Source: an uncultured Planctomycetia bacterium (GTDB lineage: Bacteria > Planctomycetota > Phycisphaerae > Phycisphaerales > SM1A02). From it: 64,000 nucleotides of DNA. The notes beneath the pieces were generated by a model. The model did no database searches. It worked only from the letters and a program-made list of their open reading frames with translations, and was not told where the DNA came from. The stretch is taken from assembly GCA_937871505.1 (NCBI GenBank), contig CALMPF010000026.1:248001-312000 (forward strand), written 5' to 3'. A program made the position numbers and the translations under genes. This document shows positions 8,920 through 17,699 of the stretch, in pieces. Every line of letters starts with the position of its first letter. The stretch's first letter is position 1.

Positions 8920-9349
8920 GTACGTGGTGGTCGGGGGATACGCGCTGGCTGCCCACGGTGCGCCGCGATACACGGGCGACTTCGACATCTACATCCGACC
9001 GACGGCCGAGAACGCCGATCGAGTGCTCGCCGCGCTGAGGGCCTTCGGGTTCGGCAGCCTTGACCTGACGCGATCGGACTTCGATCACCCGGGCCAGGTC
9101 GTTCAGCTCGGATTCGAGCCGTGGCGCGTCGACCTGCTGACGCAGATCGCCGGGGTGTCGTGGGAGGAGGCGGCCGGCGAGGCCATCACGGTGAGCTGGG
9201 GCGTCGACTTTCCGGTGATCGGCCGGGCGGCGCTGATCCGCAACAAGCGCGCCACCGGGCGGCCTCAGGACACCGTCGACGCGCAGCGACTTGAGTCGCA
9301 GCCGCGAGCGAGCCCGGCGCCGGAGCGCTTTCGGCATGACGCCGGGTGA
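8861..9349 (+). CDS. Nucleotidyltransferase-fold protein (DUF6036/AbiEii-like)
   Basis: 162-residue protein with the polymerase-beta-type nucleotidyltransferase signature: GGYALAAHG followed by TGDFDIYI, supplying the two metal-binding Asp residues, and a later VDLLTQI strand. The C-terminal NKRATGRPQD segment is typical of this family. Many members are one half of a toxin-antitoxin or abortive-infection pair. The start lies inside the upstream small gene (59-nt overlap). The last 20 residues are basic and could be slightly altered relative to relatives, but the frame is open and the motifs are intact. Confidence 0.75.
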   Translation: MELHQDFRELLERFNVERVEYVVVGGYALAAHGAPRYTGDFDIYIRPTAENADRVLAALRAFGFGSLDLTRSDFDHPGQVVQLGFEPWRVDLLTQIAGVSWEEAAGEAITVSWGVDFPVIGRAALIRNKRATGRPQDTVDAQRLESQPRASPAPERFRHDAG

Positions 9350-9476
9350 TCGGTCCTTCGGCCGGTCGCGTGCATCCGGCGGGCGCTGCCGCGCGTCGCG
9401 CACGTCTCCACGTCCCGACATCCGGAGACCGGTCGCCCTTCGCAACGGCGTGCGAGAGCCGGTCGGCAGGACGCCT

Positions 9477-11126
9477 TCACCCCAGCATCGGCACCACGAC
9501 GAAGTAGCCGATGAGGGTGATGAGGATGACGGCGAGCAGGTTGAGCCAGAGTCCCGTCCAGCACATCTGCGGGATCGTCACCTCGCCGGTGGCGAAGACC
9601 ATCGCGTTGGGCGGCGTCGCCACCGGCATCATGAAGGCGGCGCTGGCTGCGATGGTGGCGGGGATGATGAGCAGGTAGGGGTCGACTCCGAGACCCGGCG
9701 CGAGCGCCGCCAGCAGCGGGACCATCGTCGCGGTGGTTGCGGTGTTGGAGGTCAGCTCGGTGAGGAAGACGATCATCGTCGTCGTCGCGAGGACGACGAC
9801 GATCGGGGGGATTCCCGCGAAGTGCGCCGCCTGCGCGCCGATGAAGTCCGCGACGCCGTTGGCGCCGACCGCCGCGGCGAGGCTGAGACCCCCGCCGAAG
9901 AGAATCAGGATTCCCCAGGGGATCTGGACGGCGCTCTGCCAGTCGAGCGTCGGACGGAGCGGGCGCGCCGACGCGGGGAGCGCGAAGAGGACGATGGCGG
10001 CGAGGATCGCGACGCCGCCGTCGGTCAGGTGCCGGAACGGCTCGATGCCCGGAACCGGAGGCGATGCGTTGGGATCGCCGCCGATCGACCACGCTCCGAG
10101 GGAGGAAGTCAGGAAGGGCCTGCCGATCCAGAGCGTCGCCGTCGCGACGAAGACCGCCAGCGTGATCCACTCCCCGCGGCTCAGGCGACCGAGGCGGGCC
10201 AGCTCGTTCCGGACCAGCGCATCCCCGCCTTCGATGCGGTCGATCTCGGGCCGATGGAGGACGAAGGTCAGGAGAACCCAGGTCAGCGGCAGGAAGATGA
10301 TCGTGAACGGAAGGCCGATCGGCAGCCAGCGCGCGAACGTCATCTCGACCGGTTCGCCGGTGGCCGGATCGACGTAGTTCTCGGCGATGAACCGGGCGGC
10401 GATCCCGTTCGGGGGCGACCCGATCAGCGTCGCGATGCCGCCGATGGACGCCGCGTACGCGATCCCAAGCAGCAGGGCGAGCGCGAACTTCGGAGCGCGC
10501 CGCGCGCCGGGAGCGGCGCCGCCGCCGGCCTCGGCCTGCCGCGCGCCGCCTCCCGAGACCAGCGCGATCACGCTGATGGCGATGGGGAGCATCATCGCCG
10601 CGGTCGCCGTGTTCGAGACCCACATGCTCAGGAAGGCCGTCGCGATCATGAAGCCGAGGACCATTCCTCGAGGCGACGTGCCGGTCATGCGCAGTCCGAT
10701 GAGCGCGATCCGCCGATCGAGGTTCCAGCGCTGCATCGCGGCGGCGATCATGAAGCCGCCCATGAAGAGGAAGATGATCTCCCCCGCGTAGGGCGCCGCG
10801 GCCTCGCGGAAGGAGGCGATTCCCAGCGGCGGAAAGAGCGCCAGCGGAAGCAGCGCGGTCGCGGAGATGTCGATGGCCTCCGTCAGCCACCACGTCGCCA
10901 TCCACGCCATCATCGCCAGCGTCGCCCGTCCGGCCGCGGTGAACTCGGCCGTCGTGCGCAGGGCGCCGCCGTCGGCAGCGGCCGCCACGCGCTCGAACTG
11001 CTCGGGCAGCAGCAGGTAGATCGCGAGCGCGAGCAGCGGACCGCCGGGCAGCGCGATCAGCCGAAGCCGCGAGACGAAGGTGGATGGCGTCGCTTGCACG
11101 GCCGGATTCTCCCGAGGGGAACGCAT
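9477..11126 (-). CDS. SLC13/DASS family anion:sodium symporter
   Basis: 549-residue membrane transporter with about 11-12 hydrophobic segments. It carries the two family-defining Ser-Asn-Thr motifs: VSNTATAAMMLPI in the first half and TSNTATTATMVPL in the second, which bind substrate and Na+. FLFMGGFMIAAAM and ILFGGGLSLAAAV also match. Relatives import di- and tricarboxylates or sulfate; which one cannot be told here. I use ATG 11126; an in-frame TTG nine bases upstream is possible. The 5' end faces the ABC-F gene, with a 190-bp palindromic repeat between them. Confidence 0.87.
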   Translation of the reverse strand: MRSPRENPAVQATPSTFVSRLRLIALPGGPLLALAIYLLLPEQFERVAAAADGGALRTTAEFTAAGRATLAMMAWMATWWLTEAIDISATALLPLALFPPLGIASFREAAAPYAGEIIFLFMGGFMIAAAMQRWNLDRRIALIGLRMTGTSPRGMVLGFMIATAFLSMWVSNTATAAMMLPIAISVIALVSGGGARQAEAGGGAAPGARRAPKFALALLLGIAYAASIGGIATLIGSPPNGIAARFIAENYVDPATGEPVEMTFARWLPIGLPFTIIFLPLTWVLLTFVLHRPEIDRIEGGDALVRNELARLGRLSRGEWITLAVFVATATLWIGRPFLTSSLGAWSIGGDPNASPPVPGIEPFRHLTDGGVAILAAIVLFALPASARPLRPTLDWQSAVQIPWGILILFGGGLSLAAAVGANGVADFIGAQAAHFAGIPPIVVVLATTTMIVFLTELTSNTATTATMVPLLAALAPGLGVDPYLLIIPATIAASAAFMMPVATPPNAMVFATGEVTIPQMCWTGLWLNLLAVILITLIGYFVVVPMLG

Positions 11127-11211
11127 CTCCCGCAAGCGCCCGAGCGCGGGGTCGAGCGGAACGAAGCGGTGGGCGAAGCCCTGCTTTCAGGCAGGTCCTC
11201 CCGGCGGCGCT

Positions 11212-11400
11212 CTCGCACTGCAGCGCCCCTTGTCATCTGCCGCGGTCGCCCGAAGCGGCGTTTCACGGCGTCGCAGCTCGCGCGCGGGGCTTGAAGGCCC
11301 GCAGCGGGGCCGTCGGCGCCCCGGCCGCGTCGCTTCTCCTTGTGAAGCATCCACTTCGGACGACCTCGCGACGGAGCGAAGGGGCGCTGTGGTGCGAGCT
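11212..11400. repeat. Palindromic intergenic repeat, long copy
   Basis: About 189 bp that folds on itself. Outer arms are CTCGCACTGCAGCGCCCC and its inverted partner GGGGCGCTGTGGTGCGAG. Inner arms pair GGTCGCCCGAAGCGGCG with ...CACTTCGGACGACC, and the centre holds GGGGCTTGAAGGCCCGCAGCGGGGCCGTCGG-type hairpins (described, not continuous). The termini and the internal GGCGTCGCAGCTCG...CTTCTCCTTG segment recur in the element at 30924-31113. Confidence 0.7.
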
Positions 11401-11425
11401 ACCCTCCCCTCCTCGCGAACCGCCC

Positions 11426-13447
11426 ATGCCGCTGCTCTCCGTCAACGCCCTCCGCCACGCCTACGGAACCGCCATCGTTCTCGAGGAGGCGACGTTCTCG
11501 ATCGAGCCGGGAGAGAAGGTCGGGCTCGTCGGGCGCAACGGCGGCGGCAAGAGCACGCTCATGCGCATCGTCGCCGGCCTGATCGATCCCGATGGCGGGA
11601 CGGTCTCCCTCCAGCGCGGCGCTCGGGTCGGCTACCTCAGCCAGGAGCCCGCCTTCGATCCCGACGAGACGCTGCGCGGCGCCGCGGAGGGCGCCTTCGC
11701 CGAGCTGCATCGGCTGCACCAGGAGCTTGAGCGCGTCTTCGAGGCGATGGCGACCGCCCAGGGCGACGAGCTCGAGCGGCTGATGCGCCGCCAGGTCGAT
11801 CTCGAGCATCGCATGGAGGCTGCGGGCGGCTATGCGATCGATCACCGCATCGACGCGACGCTGCACGGGCTCGGCTTCGTCGATGCCCAGTTCGGACTCA
11901 AGGTCGCGGCGCTCTCGGGCGGCCAGCGCGGACGGCTCGGGCTTGCGCGGCTGCTGCTCGAGGAGCCCGACCTGCTCCTGCTCGACGAGCCCACCAATCA
12001 CCTCGACATCGCCGGCCGCGAGTGGCTCGAGAACTTCCTCGCCGAGGAGTACCACGGCGCGGTCGTCGTCGTCAGCCACGACCGCTGGCTCCTCGACCGC
12101 GTCGCGTCGCGGATCCTCGAAGTCGATCAGGGCGGTCTGCGCGAGTATCCGGGCAATTACGCGAAGTTCATCGAGCTGCGCCGCGAGCGGCAGCTCACCC
12201 AGCAGCGCGACTGGCAGAAGCGAATGGACAAGGTGAAGTCCGAGGAGGCCTTCATCATGCGCTACAAGGCCGGCCAGCGCGCCAAGCAGGCGCGCGGCCG
12301 GGCGACTCGCCTCGAGCGGTTCAAGGCCGGGATCTCCGACCGGCCGCTCGAGCTGGACGTGATGAACCTCCGCCTCCCCGAGCCGCCGCGGGTCGGGGAC
12401 TCGATCGTCGTCGCGGAGGGCATCTCGAAGGCGTACGGAACCAAGGCGCTCTTCCACGACCTCGACCTCCGAATCGCCCCGGGCGATCGCATCGGGATCA
12501 TCGGCCCCAACGGCGCGGGCAAGACGACCCTCGTCCGGGCGCTCCTCGGGGAGATCGCCCCCGATGCGGGGACGCTGCGGCTGAGCCCCCGCGCCAGCAT
12601 CGGGTACCTTCGGCAGACGCACGACCATCTCGACAGGCAGCAGCGCGTCTGGCAGTACCTCCAGTCGGTGATCGTCTCGCTGGAGGGGGGCGCCCGCGCG
12701 AGCGAACAGCAGGCGCGCGATCTCGCCGGAGCCTTCCTCTTCTCCGGCTCGGATCAGGAGAAGGCGGTCGGGGATCTCTCCGGCGGCGAGAAGATGCGCA
12801 TGGTGCTCGCGGGACTGATGGCAGGGGCGAAGAACCTGCTGGTGCTCGATGAGCCGACCAACCACCTCGACATCCCCAGCGCCGAGCGGCTGGAGCAGAC
12901 CCTCGCGAAGGACGACGAGGATGGCGGCTACGCGGGCGCCCTGCTTCTGATCAGCCACGACCGAGCGCTGCTCGAGTCGACCTGCGATCGCCTGATCGTC
13001 CTCGACGGCCACGGCGGCTCGCGCGTCTTCGACGGCACCTACACCGATTGGCGCGATGCGGAGCGCCGCGATCAGGCGGCGCGCGATGCCGCGGCACGGG
13101 CCGTCGCCGAGGCCGAGGCCCGGCGGCAGAGCGCGGCGGCGGCGCGGCAGCGCGCGGAGGCGGAGGCCGCCGAGAAGGCGCGGAAGGCGAAGGAGCCCGG
13201 AGCGCGCGGCGGAGGGAAGGGCGGTGGTCGGGGCGGCCAGGGGGCGGCGGGCGCGATGTCGCTGGAGTCGCTCGAGTCCCGTCTCGAAGCGATCGAGGAG
13301 CGGCTTCGCGCCCTCGACGCCCAGATGGTCGATCCGAAGGTCTACGCCGATCGGCAGCGCTTCCGCGCGCTCGAGGAGGATCGCGCCAAGCTCGTCGCCG
13401 AGCAGGCGCCCCTCGAAGCGGAGTGGGCGCGGCGCGCCGAGAGCTGA
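11426..13447 (+). CDS. ABC-F family ATPase (Uup-like)
   Basis: 673-residue soluble protein with two ATPase domains and no membrane segments. The first has Walker A GRNGGGKST (about residue 36), signature LSGGQRGR and LLLLDEPTNHLD. The second has GPNGAGKTT (about 361), LSGGEKMR and LLVLDEPTNHLD. A Lys/Arg-rich interdomain linker (MRYKAGQRAKQARGR) and a C-terminal coiled coil (residues about 600-670, LESRLEAIEERLRALDAQM) match the Uup branch of ABC-F proteins, which act on ribosomes or DNA structures rather than transport. A Gly-rich low-complexity stretch precedes the coiled coil. ATG 11426 is chosen because the conserved N-terminal strand starts directly after it; TACCCT is about 20 nt upstream. 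Confidence 0.88.
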   Translation: MPLLSVNALRHAYGTAIVLEEATFSIEPGEKVGLVGRNGGGKSTLMRIVAGLIDPDGGTVSLQRGARVGYLSQEPAFDPDETLRGAAEGAFAELHRLHQELERVFEAMATAQGDELERLMRRQVDLEHRMEAAGGYAIDHRIDATLHGLGFVDAQFGLKVAALSGGQRGRLGLARLLLEEPDLLLLDEPTNHLDIAGREWLENFLAEEYHGAVVVVSHDRWLLDRVASRILEVDQGGLREYPGNYAKFIELRRERQLTQQRDWQKRMDKVKSEEAFIMRYKAGQRAKQARGRATRLERFKAGISDRPLELDVMNLRLPEPPRVGDSIVVAEGISKAYGTKALFHDLDLRIAPGDRIGIIGPNGAGKTTLVRALLGEIAPDAGTLRLSPRASIGYLRQTHDHLDRQQRVWQYLQSVIVSLEGGARASEQQARDLAGAFLFSGSDQEKAVGDLSGGEKMRMVLAGLMAGAKNLLVLDEPTNHLDIPSAERLEQTLAKDDEDGGYAGALLLISHDRALLESTCDRLIVLDGHGGSRVFDGTYTDWRDAERRDQAARDAAARAVAEAEARRQSAAAARQRAEAEAAEKARKAKEPGARGGGKGGGRGGQGAAGAMSLESLESRLEAIEERLRALDAQMVDPKVYADRQRFRALEEDRAKLVAEQAPLEAEWARRAES

Positions 13448-13540
13448 GTCGTCCGTCGGTCCGCTCCGTCGCGCGGGCCTGCGGCGAGCTCGACGGGGTG
13501 CGGTCGTCGCCGGACGCCGCGAAGCCCGAGCGCGCCTCTC

Positions 13541-15748
13541 TCAGCGCGGCGCCACGAGGCTCCGCAGCCGCTCCGGATCGATCGGCACGGGCGTCTCGCC
13601 CGCCTTCGCGAGGCCGACCTCGAGCAGGAATCCGCCGGTGCCGTTGAAGAGCGCCAGCGCCACCGGGTGCCAGCCCGCGCCGAGAGCGATCCGCCCGCGG
13701 ACCTCATGGGGCCCGTGGAGGCCGTCGTTGTCGACGACGAGCTCGTCGCCGACGAAGAGGAGGCTTCCGTCGTCGCTGGTCACGGCGAACTCGTAGAGTC
13801 CAGGCTCGTCGATCCGAAGGAACCCCGCGAAGTCGAGCCGCACGCGCTCGCGCCGGGCCTCGCTGGCGGGGATCGCGAAGCCCGCCGAGCGCTCCACCCG
13901 GTCGATCGGCAGCGCCGCCGCTCCGTCGCCGCGCAGGCGCCGCGTGCTCCCGTAGGAGATCGTGCAGTCGAGTCCCGGCGCTGCGCCCGCTGGCAGCGCG
14001 ACGCCCTGGCGCGGCTCCGCCCGCGTCCACGTCGTCGAGGACGGATCGCCGACGGCGCCGTCGCCGAGGAACCAGCGCGCCGTGATCGTCCCGGTGGCGT
14101 CGAGCCGGAGCGATCCCGGGAAGACCGGCGAGTCCGGTCCCGGCGCTCCGCCGTCGAGCGTGTAGCGCAGCGTGGCTCCCGGGACGGCCGGGGCGCCGCC
14201 CGCGGGGCGGAGCGTGACGGCGCCGACGAAGAGCCCGCCGTCGGGATCGAAACGCGGCTCGTTCAGGACGGTCGGGGCGGCGTCGAGCTCGAGGGCGATC
14301 ACCGTCACCGCCGAGCGGGGCGCGGCGCCGCGCGCCGAGAGCAGGAGGCCTCCCTCGCTGCGCAGCGCGTCGACCGTCGCACGTTCCTGCCCGAGGATGC
14401 GCGCCGCGCTCGGCTCGGCCACCAGACCCGGAAGGCGCAGGCGCCCATCCTCGGGCCACTCGAAGACGTGGATGTAGAGCGTTCCGCCGTCGACTCCGGC
14501 GGTCCCCCTCCCGGAAGCGCCCGCGCCGCCTCCCTCCGTCGCGCGGACCTCGGCGCGGCGCGGCTTCCACGTCGCCCGCCCGAAGTCGAGCCGCTCAAAG
14601 GGGCTCGCCTGGGTGCCGTGGATCGCCTCGCCGTTGACGGCCATCCACGCGCCGATCTCGCGCAGCCGCTCGACGGCCTCGGGCGGAAACGTGCCATCCG
14701 CCTTCGGGCCGACATTGAGCAGGAAGTTGCCGCCCTTGCTCACGATGTCCGAGAGCATCCGGATGAGATCGTCACCGCTCTTCCACGCCCTGTCCGCCTC
14801 GTTCCATCCCCAGTGGCTGTTCATCGTGATGCACGACTCCCAGTCCACGCCGGGAAGCCCGCGCGGCGGCACCTGCTGTTCCGGAGTGCCGAAGTCGCCG
14901 CGCCACGCCCCTTCGCGCGTCAGGCCGGCCATGTCGTTGCGGCCCTTGTCCACGCGGTTGTTGACGATGACCGAGGGCTGGAGCCTCCGGCAGAGCTCGT
15001 AGAGCCTCACGCCGCGTTCATGCGTCCAGGTCTCCTCCCACTCGCCGTCGAACCACATGACGCCGATGGGCCCGTAGCTGGTCAGGAGCTCCGCGACCTG
15101 GCCGTGCAGGTACCGCTCGTAGCGATCGAAGTCCGCGCCGGCGGCGGGACGGCTCTCGGCCTCCCACCCGCGGCGGGGGAGATAGTCCGGGTGATGCCAG
15201 TCCATGATCGAGTGGTACCAGCAGGGGACGAGGTCGTGCCGCCGCGCCGCGTCGGCGATCGCCTGCATGATGTCGTCGCTGCGCGGCGCCGAAGCGATGT
15301 CGAACTCCGTCAGCGCAGAGTCGAAGAGGCAGAAGCCGTCGTGGTGCTTGGTGGTGATCACGACGTACTTCATCCCTGCGTCGGCGGCGAGGCGCATCCA
15401 CTCGTCGGCGTCGAAGGCGAACGGATTGAACTCCGGCAGGAAGCGGTCATAGACATCGACGGGAATGCGGGCGCTGTGGCGGATCCACTCGCCGTAGTCG
15501 CTGCGCTCGCCCCAGCGCCCCGCCGGGATCGCGTAGAGGCCCCAGTGGATGAAGAGCCCGAAGCGCGCGTCGCGCCACCATCCCATGCGCTCGTCGCGGT
15601 CGTCGTCCCGCGGGACCGCGGCCGCCGCCGCTCGGTCGACGACCTGGGGCGCCGCCGCGCCCGCCCCGGAGGCGGCGAGGGCGTGCGTCGGCGCCGCGAG
15701 CGACGCCGCGGCGCAGAACAGGGCGAGCGTGTCGATCGGGGCGAGCAT
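13541..15748 (-). CDS. Secreted alpha-L-fucosidase, GH29, with PA14-like domain
   Basis: 735-residue exported glycoside hydrolase. After a short signal peptide it shows the GH29 opening WGLYAIPAGRWGERSDYGEW, the TTKHHDGFCLFDS strand and the nucleophile strand GVMWFDGEWEE, where Asp234 is the expected nucleophile. LLNVGPKADGTFP closes the catalytic barrel. Two accessory parts follow: a chitobiase-type domain (RYTLDGGAPGPDSPVFPG) and a PA14-like carbohydrate-binding domain (RLDFAGFLRIDEPGLYEFAV, SDDGSLLFVGDE). It probably releases L-fucose from algal or host glycans outside the cytoplasm. ATG 15748 has TACCGT 6 nt upstream and begins the signal peptide; the longer in-frame start is rejected. 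Confidence 0.88.
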   Translation of the reverse strand: MLAPIDTLALFCAAASLAAPTHALAASGAGAAAPQVVDRAAAAAVPRDDDRDERMGWWRDARFGLFIHWGLYAIPAGRWGERSDYGEWIRHSARIPVDVYDRFLPEFNPFAFDADEWMRLAADAGMKYVVITTKHHDGFCLFDSALTEFDIASAPRSDDIMQAIADAARRHDLVPCWYHSIMDWHHPDYLPRRGWEAESRPAAGADFDRYERYLHGQVAELLTSYGPIGVMWFDGEWEETWTHERGVRLYELCRRLQPSVIVNNRVDKGRNDMAGLTREGAWRGDFGTPEQQVPPRGLPGVDWESCITMNSHWGWNEADRAWKSGDDLIRMLSDIVSKGGNFLLNVGPKADGTFPPEAVERLREIGAWMAVNGEAIHGTQASPFERLDFGRATWKPRRAEVRATEGGGAGASGRGTAGVDGGTLYIHVFEWPEDGRLRLPGLVAEPSAARILGQERATVDALRSEGGLLLSARGAAPRSAVTVIALELDAAPTVLNEPRFDPDGGLFVGAVTLRPAGGAPAVPGATLRYTLDGGAPGPDSPVFPGSLRLDATGTITARWFLGDGAVGDPSSTTWTRAEPRQGVALPAGAAPGLDCTISYGSTRRLRGDGAAALPIDRVERSAGFAIPASEARRERVRLDFAGFLRIDEPGLYEFAVTSDDGSLLFVGDELVVDNDGLHGPHEVRGRIALGAGWHPVALALFNGTGGFLLEVGLAKAGETPVPIDPERLRSLVAPR

Positions 15749-15935
15749 CGCGAAACGGTACCCGATCCGGGCGGGCGGCTGCCTTTGGCTTGCGGTCCCG
15801 GAGCGCCTGCGGCGCGAGCGATCAGGAGCGCGGGCGGGCGGGATCGCGCCTCGACGCCCGATGGCGCCCCGCGCGCGCTCGCCACCGCCATCGATCGCGC
15901 CCGCGGCCTCTCCGGCGGCGCGGTATCGTCCATCC

Positions 15936-16379
15936 ATGCAGCATCGACAGCCCTCGTCGGCCTCGGCCCGTGATCACGCAGGGTCGGTACGCGCATCCAT
16001 TCCGGGCGCTGCGCTCGTCGCGGCCTCCGTCGTCCTGGGCGGCTGTTCCGCGTCGCGCACGGTCACCGTCGGCGAGGCCGACAACGGACGCCTCGTCGAC
16101 CTCGCCCTCGGCGACACGCTCAAGGTCGAACTCCCCGCCAATCCGACCACGGGGTATTCGTGGGAGGTCGCGGGGGATCCCGGGCCGGTTCTCGCGCCCC
16201 TCGGAGCCTGGGAATTCAACCACGACCGCACCGATCTCGTCGGCGCGCCCGGGCTGAGCATTCTCCGGCTTCGCGCCGCGTCGGGCGGCGCCGTCGCGCT
16301 GCGCCTGGGCTACCGGCGGCCCTGGGAAGACCCCGCCACCGCCGCGCAGACGTGGCAGATCGACGTCTCGGTGAAGTGA
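15936..16379 (+). CDS. Chagasin-like (I42) protease inhibitor lipoprotein
   Basis: 147-residue predicted lipoprotein. A signal sequence ends in the lipobox LGGC, followed by about 115 residues with the chagasin/inhibitor I42 pattern: the NPTTGYSW loop and the RRPWED loop, both of which contact papain-family cysteine proteases in characterised relatives. It lies divergent from the fucosidase gene and convergent with pilT. ATG 15936 has TATCGT 6 nt upstream. Target protease unknown. Confidence 0.82.
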   Translation: MQHRQPSSASARDHAGSVRASIPGAALVAASVVLGGCSASRTVTVGEADNGRLVDLALGDTLKVELPANPTTGYSWEVAGDPGPVLAPLGAWEFNHDRTDLVGAPGLSILRLRAASGGAVALRLGYRRPWEDPATAAQTWQIDVSVK

Positions 16380-16409
16380 TCCCGCCGACGCCGGCGGCGG
16401 CCCCGGCGC

Positions 16410-16453
16410 CCGCCGTCGGCACCCGGTGGCGCTGCAGCGAGCGCCGACGGCGG
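16410..16453. terminator. Hairpin between convergent genes
   Basis: A perfect 11-bp stem, CCGCCGTCGGC/GCCGACGGCGG, lies in the 80-bp gap between the chagasin-like gene and pilT, both of which end here. There is no T tract on either strand, so it may act as a bidirectional block or be only GC-rich sequence. Confidence 0.4.
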
Positions 16454-16459
16454 AGGCCG

Positions 16460-17575
16460 CTACCGCTTGATCCGCTGGATGAGCTTGTCCGCGGGAAGCT
16501 CGACGCCGCGGATCCGCGAGATCAGCGCATCGCGGTTGGGGGCGAACTGCTCTGCGACCTTCAGGTCGACGTAGTCCTCCTCGACGAGCCGCACCAGCGA
16601 ATCCGTGAATGAGTGCATCCCCTCGGCGTGGCTGCTGGCGATGATCGCGGGGATGTCCTCGTCACCCGCGTCACGGATGCGGTCGGCGACGATCGGCGTG
16701 TTGAGCAGCACCTCCGTCGCGGGGACGACTCGGACGCCCGCCTTGATCGAGGGCAGCAGCCGCTGGGCCATGACCGCCTGGAGGCCGGTGGCCATCGAGG
16801 AACGGATGAAGCCGTGCTCGTGGCTGGGGAAGAACTCGAGGATGCGGGCGAAGCTCTGCATCGTGTCCGCCGTGTGCAGGGTCACGAAGACGAGGTGGCC
16901 GGTCTCCGCGGCCATCAGCCCGGCGAGCATCGTCTCCTTGTCGCGCATCTCGCCGATCATGATGACGTCCGGATCCTGGCGGACGGCGCCGCGCAGGGCC
17001 GTGGGGAAGTCCTGCACGTCGAGCCCGACCTCGCGCTGGCTGACGATCCCCATCTTCGGACGGAAGACGTACTCGACCGGATCCTCGATCGTGATGATGT
17101 TGGCGCCGGACGACGTGTTGATGTGATCGATGACCGCCGCCAGCGTCGAGCTCTTGCCCGAACCGGTCACGCCGCAGATGACGACGAGGCCCTCGTGCGT
17201 CTCATGCGCGACCTTGGCGTAGACCGGCGGCAGATGCAGCTCCTCGAACGAGGGAATGGTCGGATTGACCCGCCGGATCGCCGCGTGCAGTCCGCCGCCG
17301 GCGTGGAAGACCGCGCAGCGGAAGCGCTCGCCGCCGCTCTCGATGTGGGAGAAGTCGACGCCGCCGCGCTTCGCAAGCGGCTCCTCGAGGTGCTTGGGGA
17401 TGATCGACTGGAGAAGCTGCTTCGTGTCGTCCGCGGTGAGCTCCGGCGCGTTGACCCTCTTGAGGACGGCCGCCACCCGGAGCACCGGAGGAGAGCCGAC
17501 CTTGATGTGAAGGTCCGAAGCCCCGACCTCCTTCATCTGGAGGAACAGCCGCGACATGGTGAGTGCTCCCAGCAT
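16460..17575 (-). CDS. pilT: Type IV pilus retraction ATPase PilT
   Basis: 371-residue secretion-type hexameric ATPase. Features: N-terminal PAS-like domain (SDLHIKVGSPPVLRV), Walker A GVTGSGKSS (about residue 137), the Asp box ITIEDPVEYVF, Walker B DVIMIGEMRDKET and the His box HLVFVTLHTAD. The C-terminal AIIASSHAEGMHSF matches PilT's AIRNLIRE-like region only loosely. It powers pilus retraction at the inner membrane. The start is ATG 17575 with TACCCT 6 nt upstream; ATG 17557 with GGGAG upstream is a good alternative. No other pilus genes are adjacent. Confidence 0.87.
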   Translation of the reverse strand: MLGALTMSRLFLQMKEVGASDLHIKVGSPPVLRVAAVLKRVNAPELTADDTKQLLQSIIPKHLEEPLAKRGGVDFSHIESGGERFRCAVFHAGGGLHAAIRRVNPTIPSFEELHLPPVYAKVAHETHEGLVVICGVTGSGKSSTLAAVIDHINTSSGANIITIEDPVEYVFRPKMGIVSQREVGLDVQDFPTALRGAVRQDPDVIMIGEMRDKETMLAGLMAAETGHLVFVTLHTADTMQSFARILEFFPSHEHGFIRSSMATGLQAVMAQRLLPSIKAGVRVVPATEVLLNTPIVADRIRDAGDEDIPAIIASSHAEGMHSFTDSLVRLVEEDYVDLKVAEQFAPNRDALISRIRGVELPADKLIQRIKR

Positions 17576-17699
17576 GGCGACAGGGTAGCGAAGAGCAGGC
17601 CGCGGATCGCTCCGGGCTCGGCCGGCGAAGCGTCGGAGCGGGAGCGCGGCTCCGCGACCTCGCCGGTGCGACCCGCAGGCGTCGCTATCCTCCGCGGTC

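Noticed and set aside
12022..12852. Long Arg/Gly/Pro-rich frames inside ABC-F, cas3 and other genes
   Set aside because: These are shadows of real genes, typical of high-GC DNA; composition is Arg/Ala/Pro-dominated and no motif is seen.
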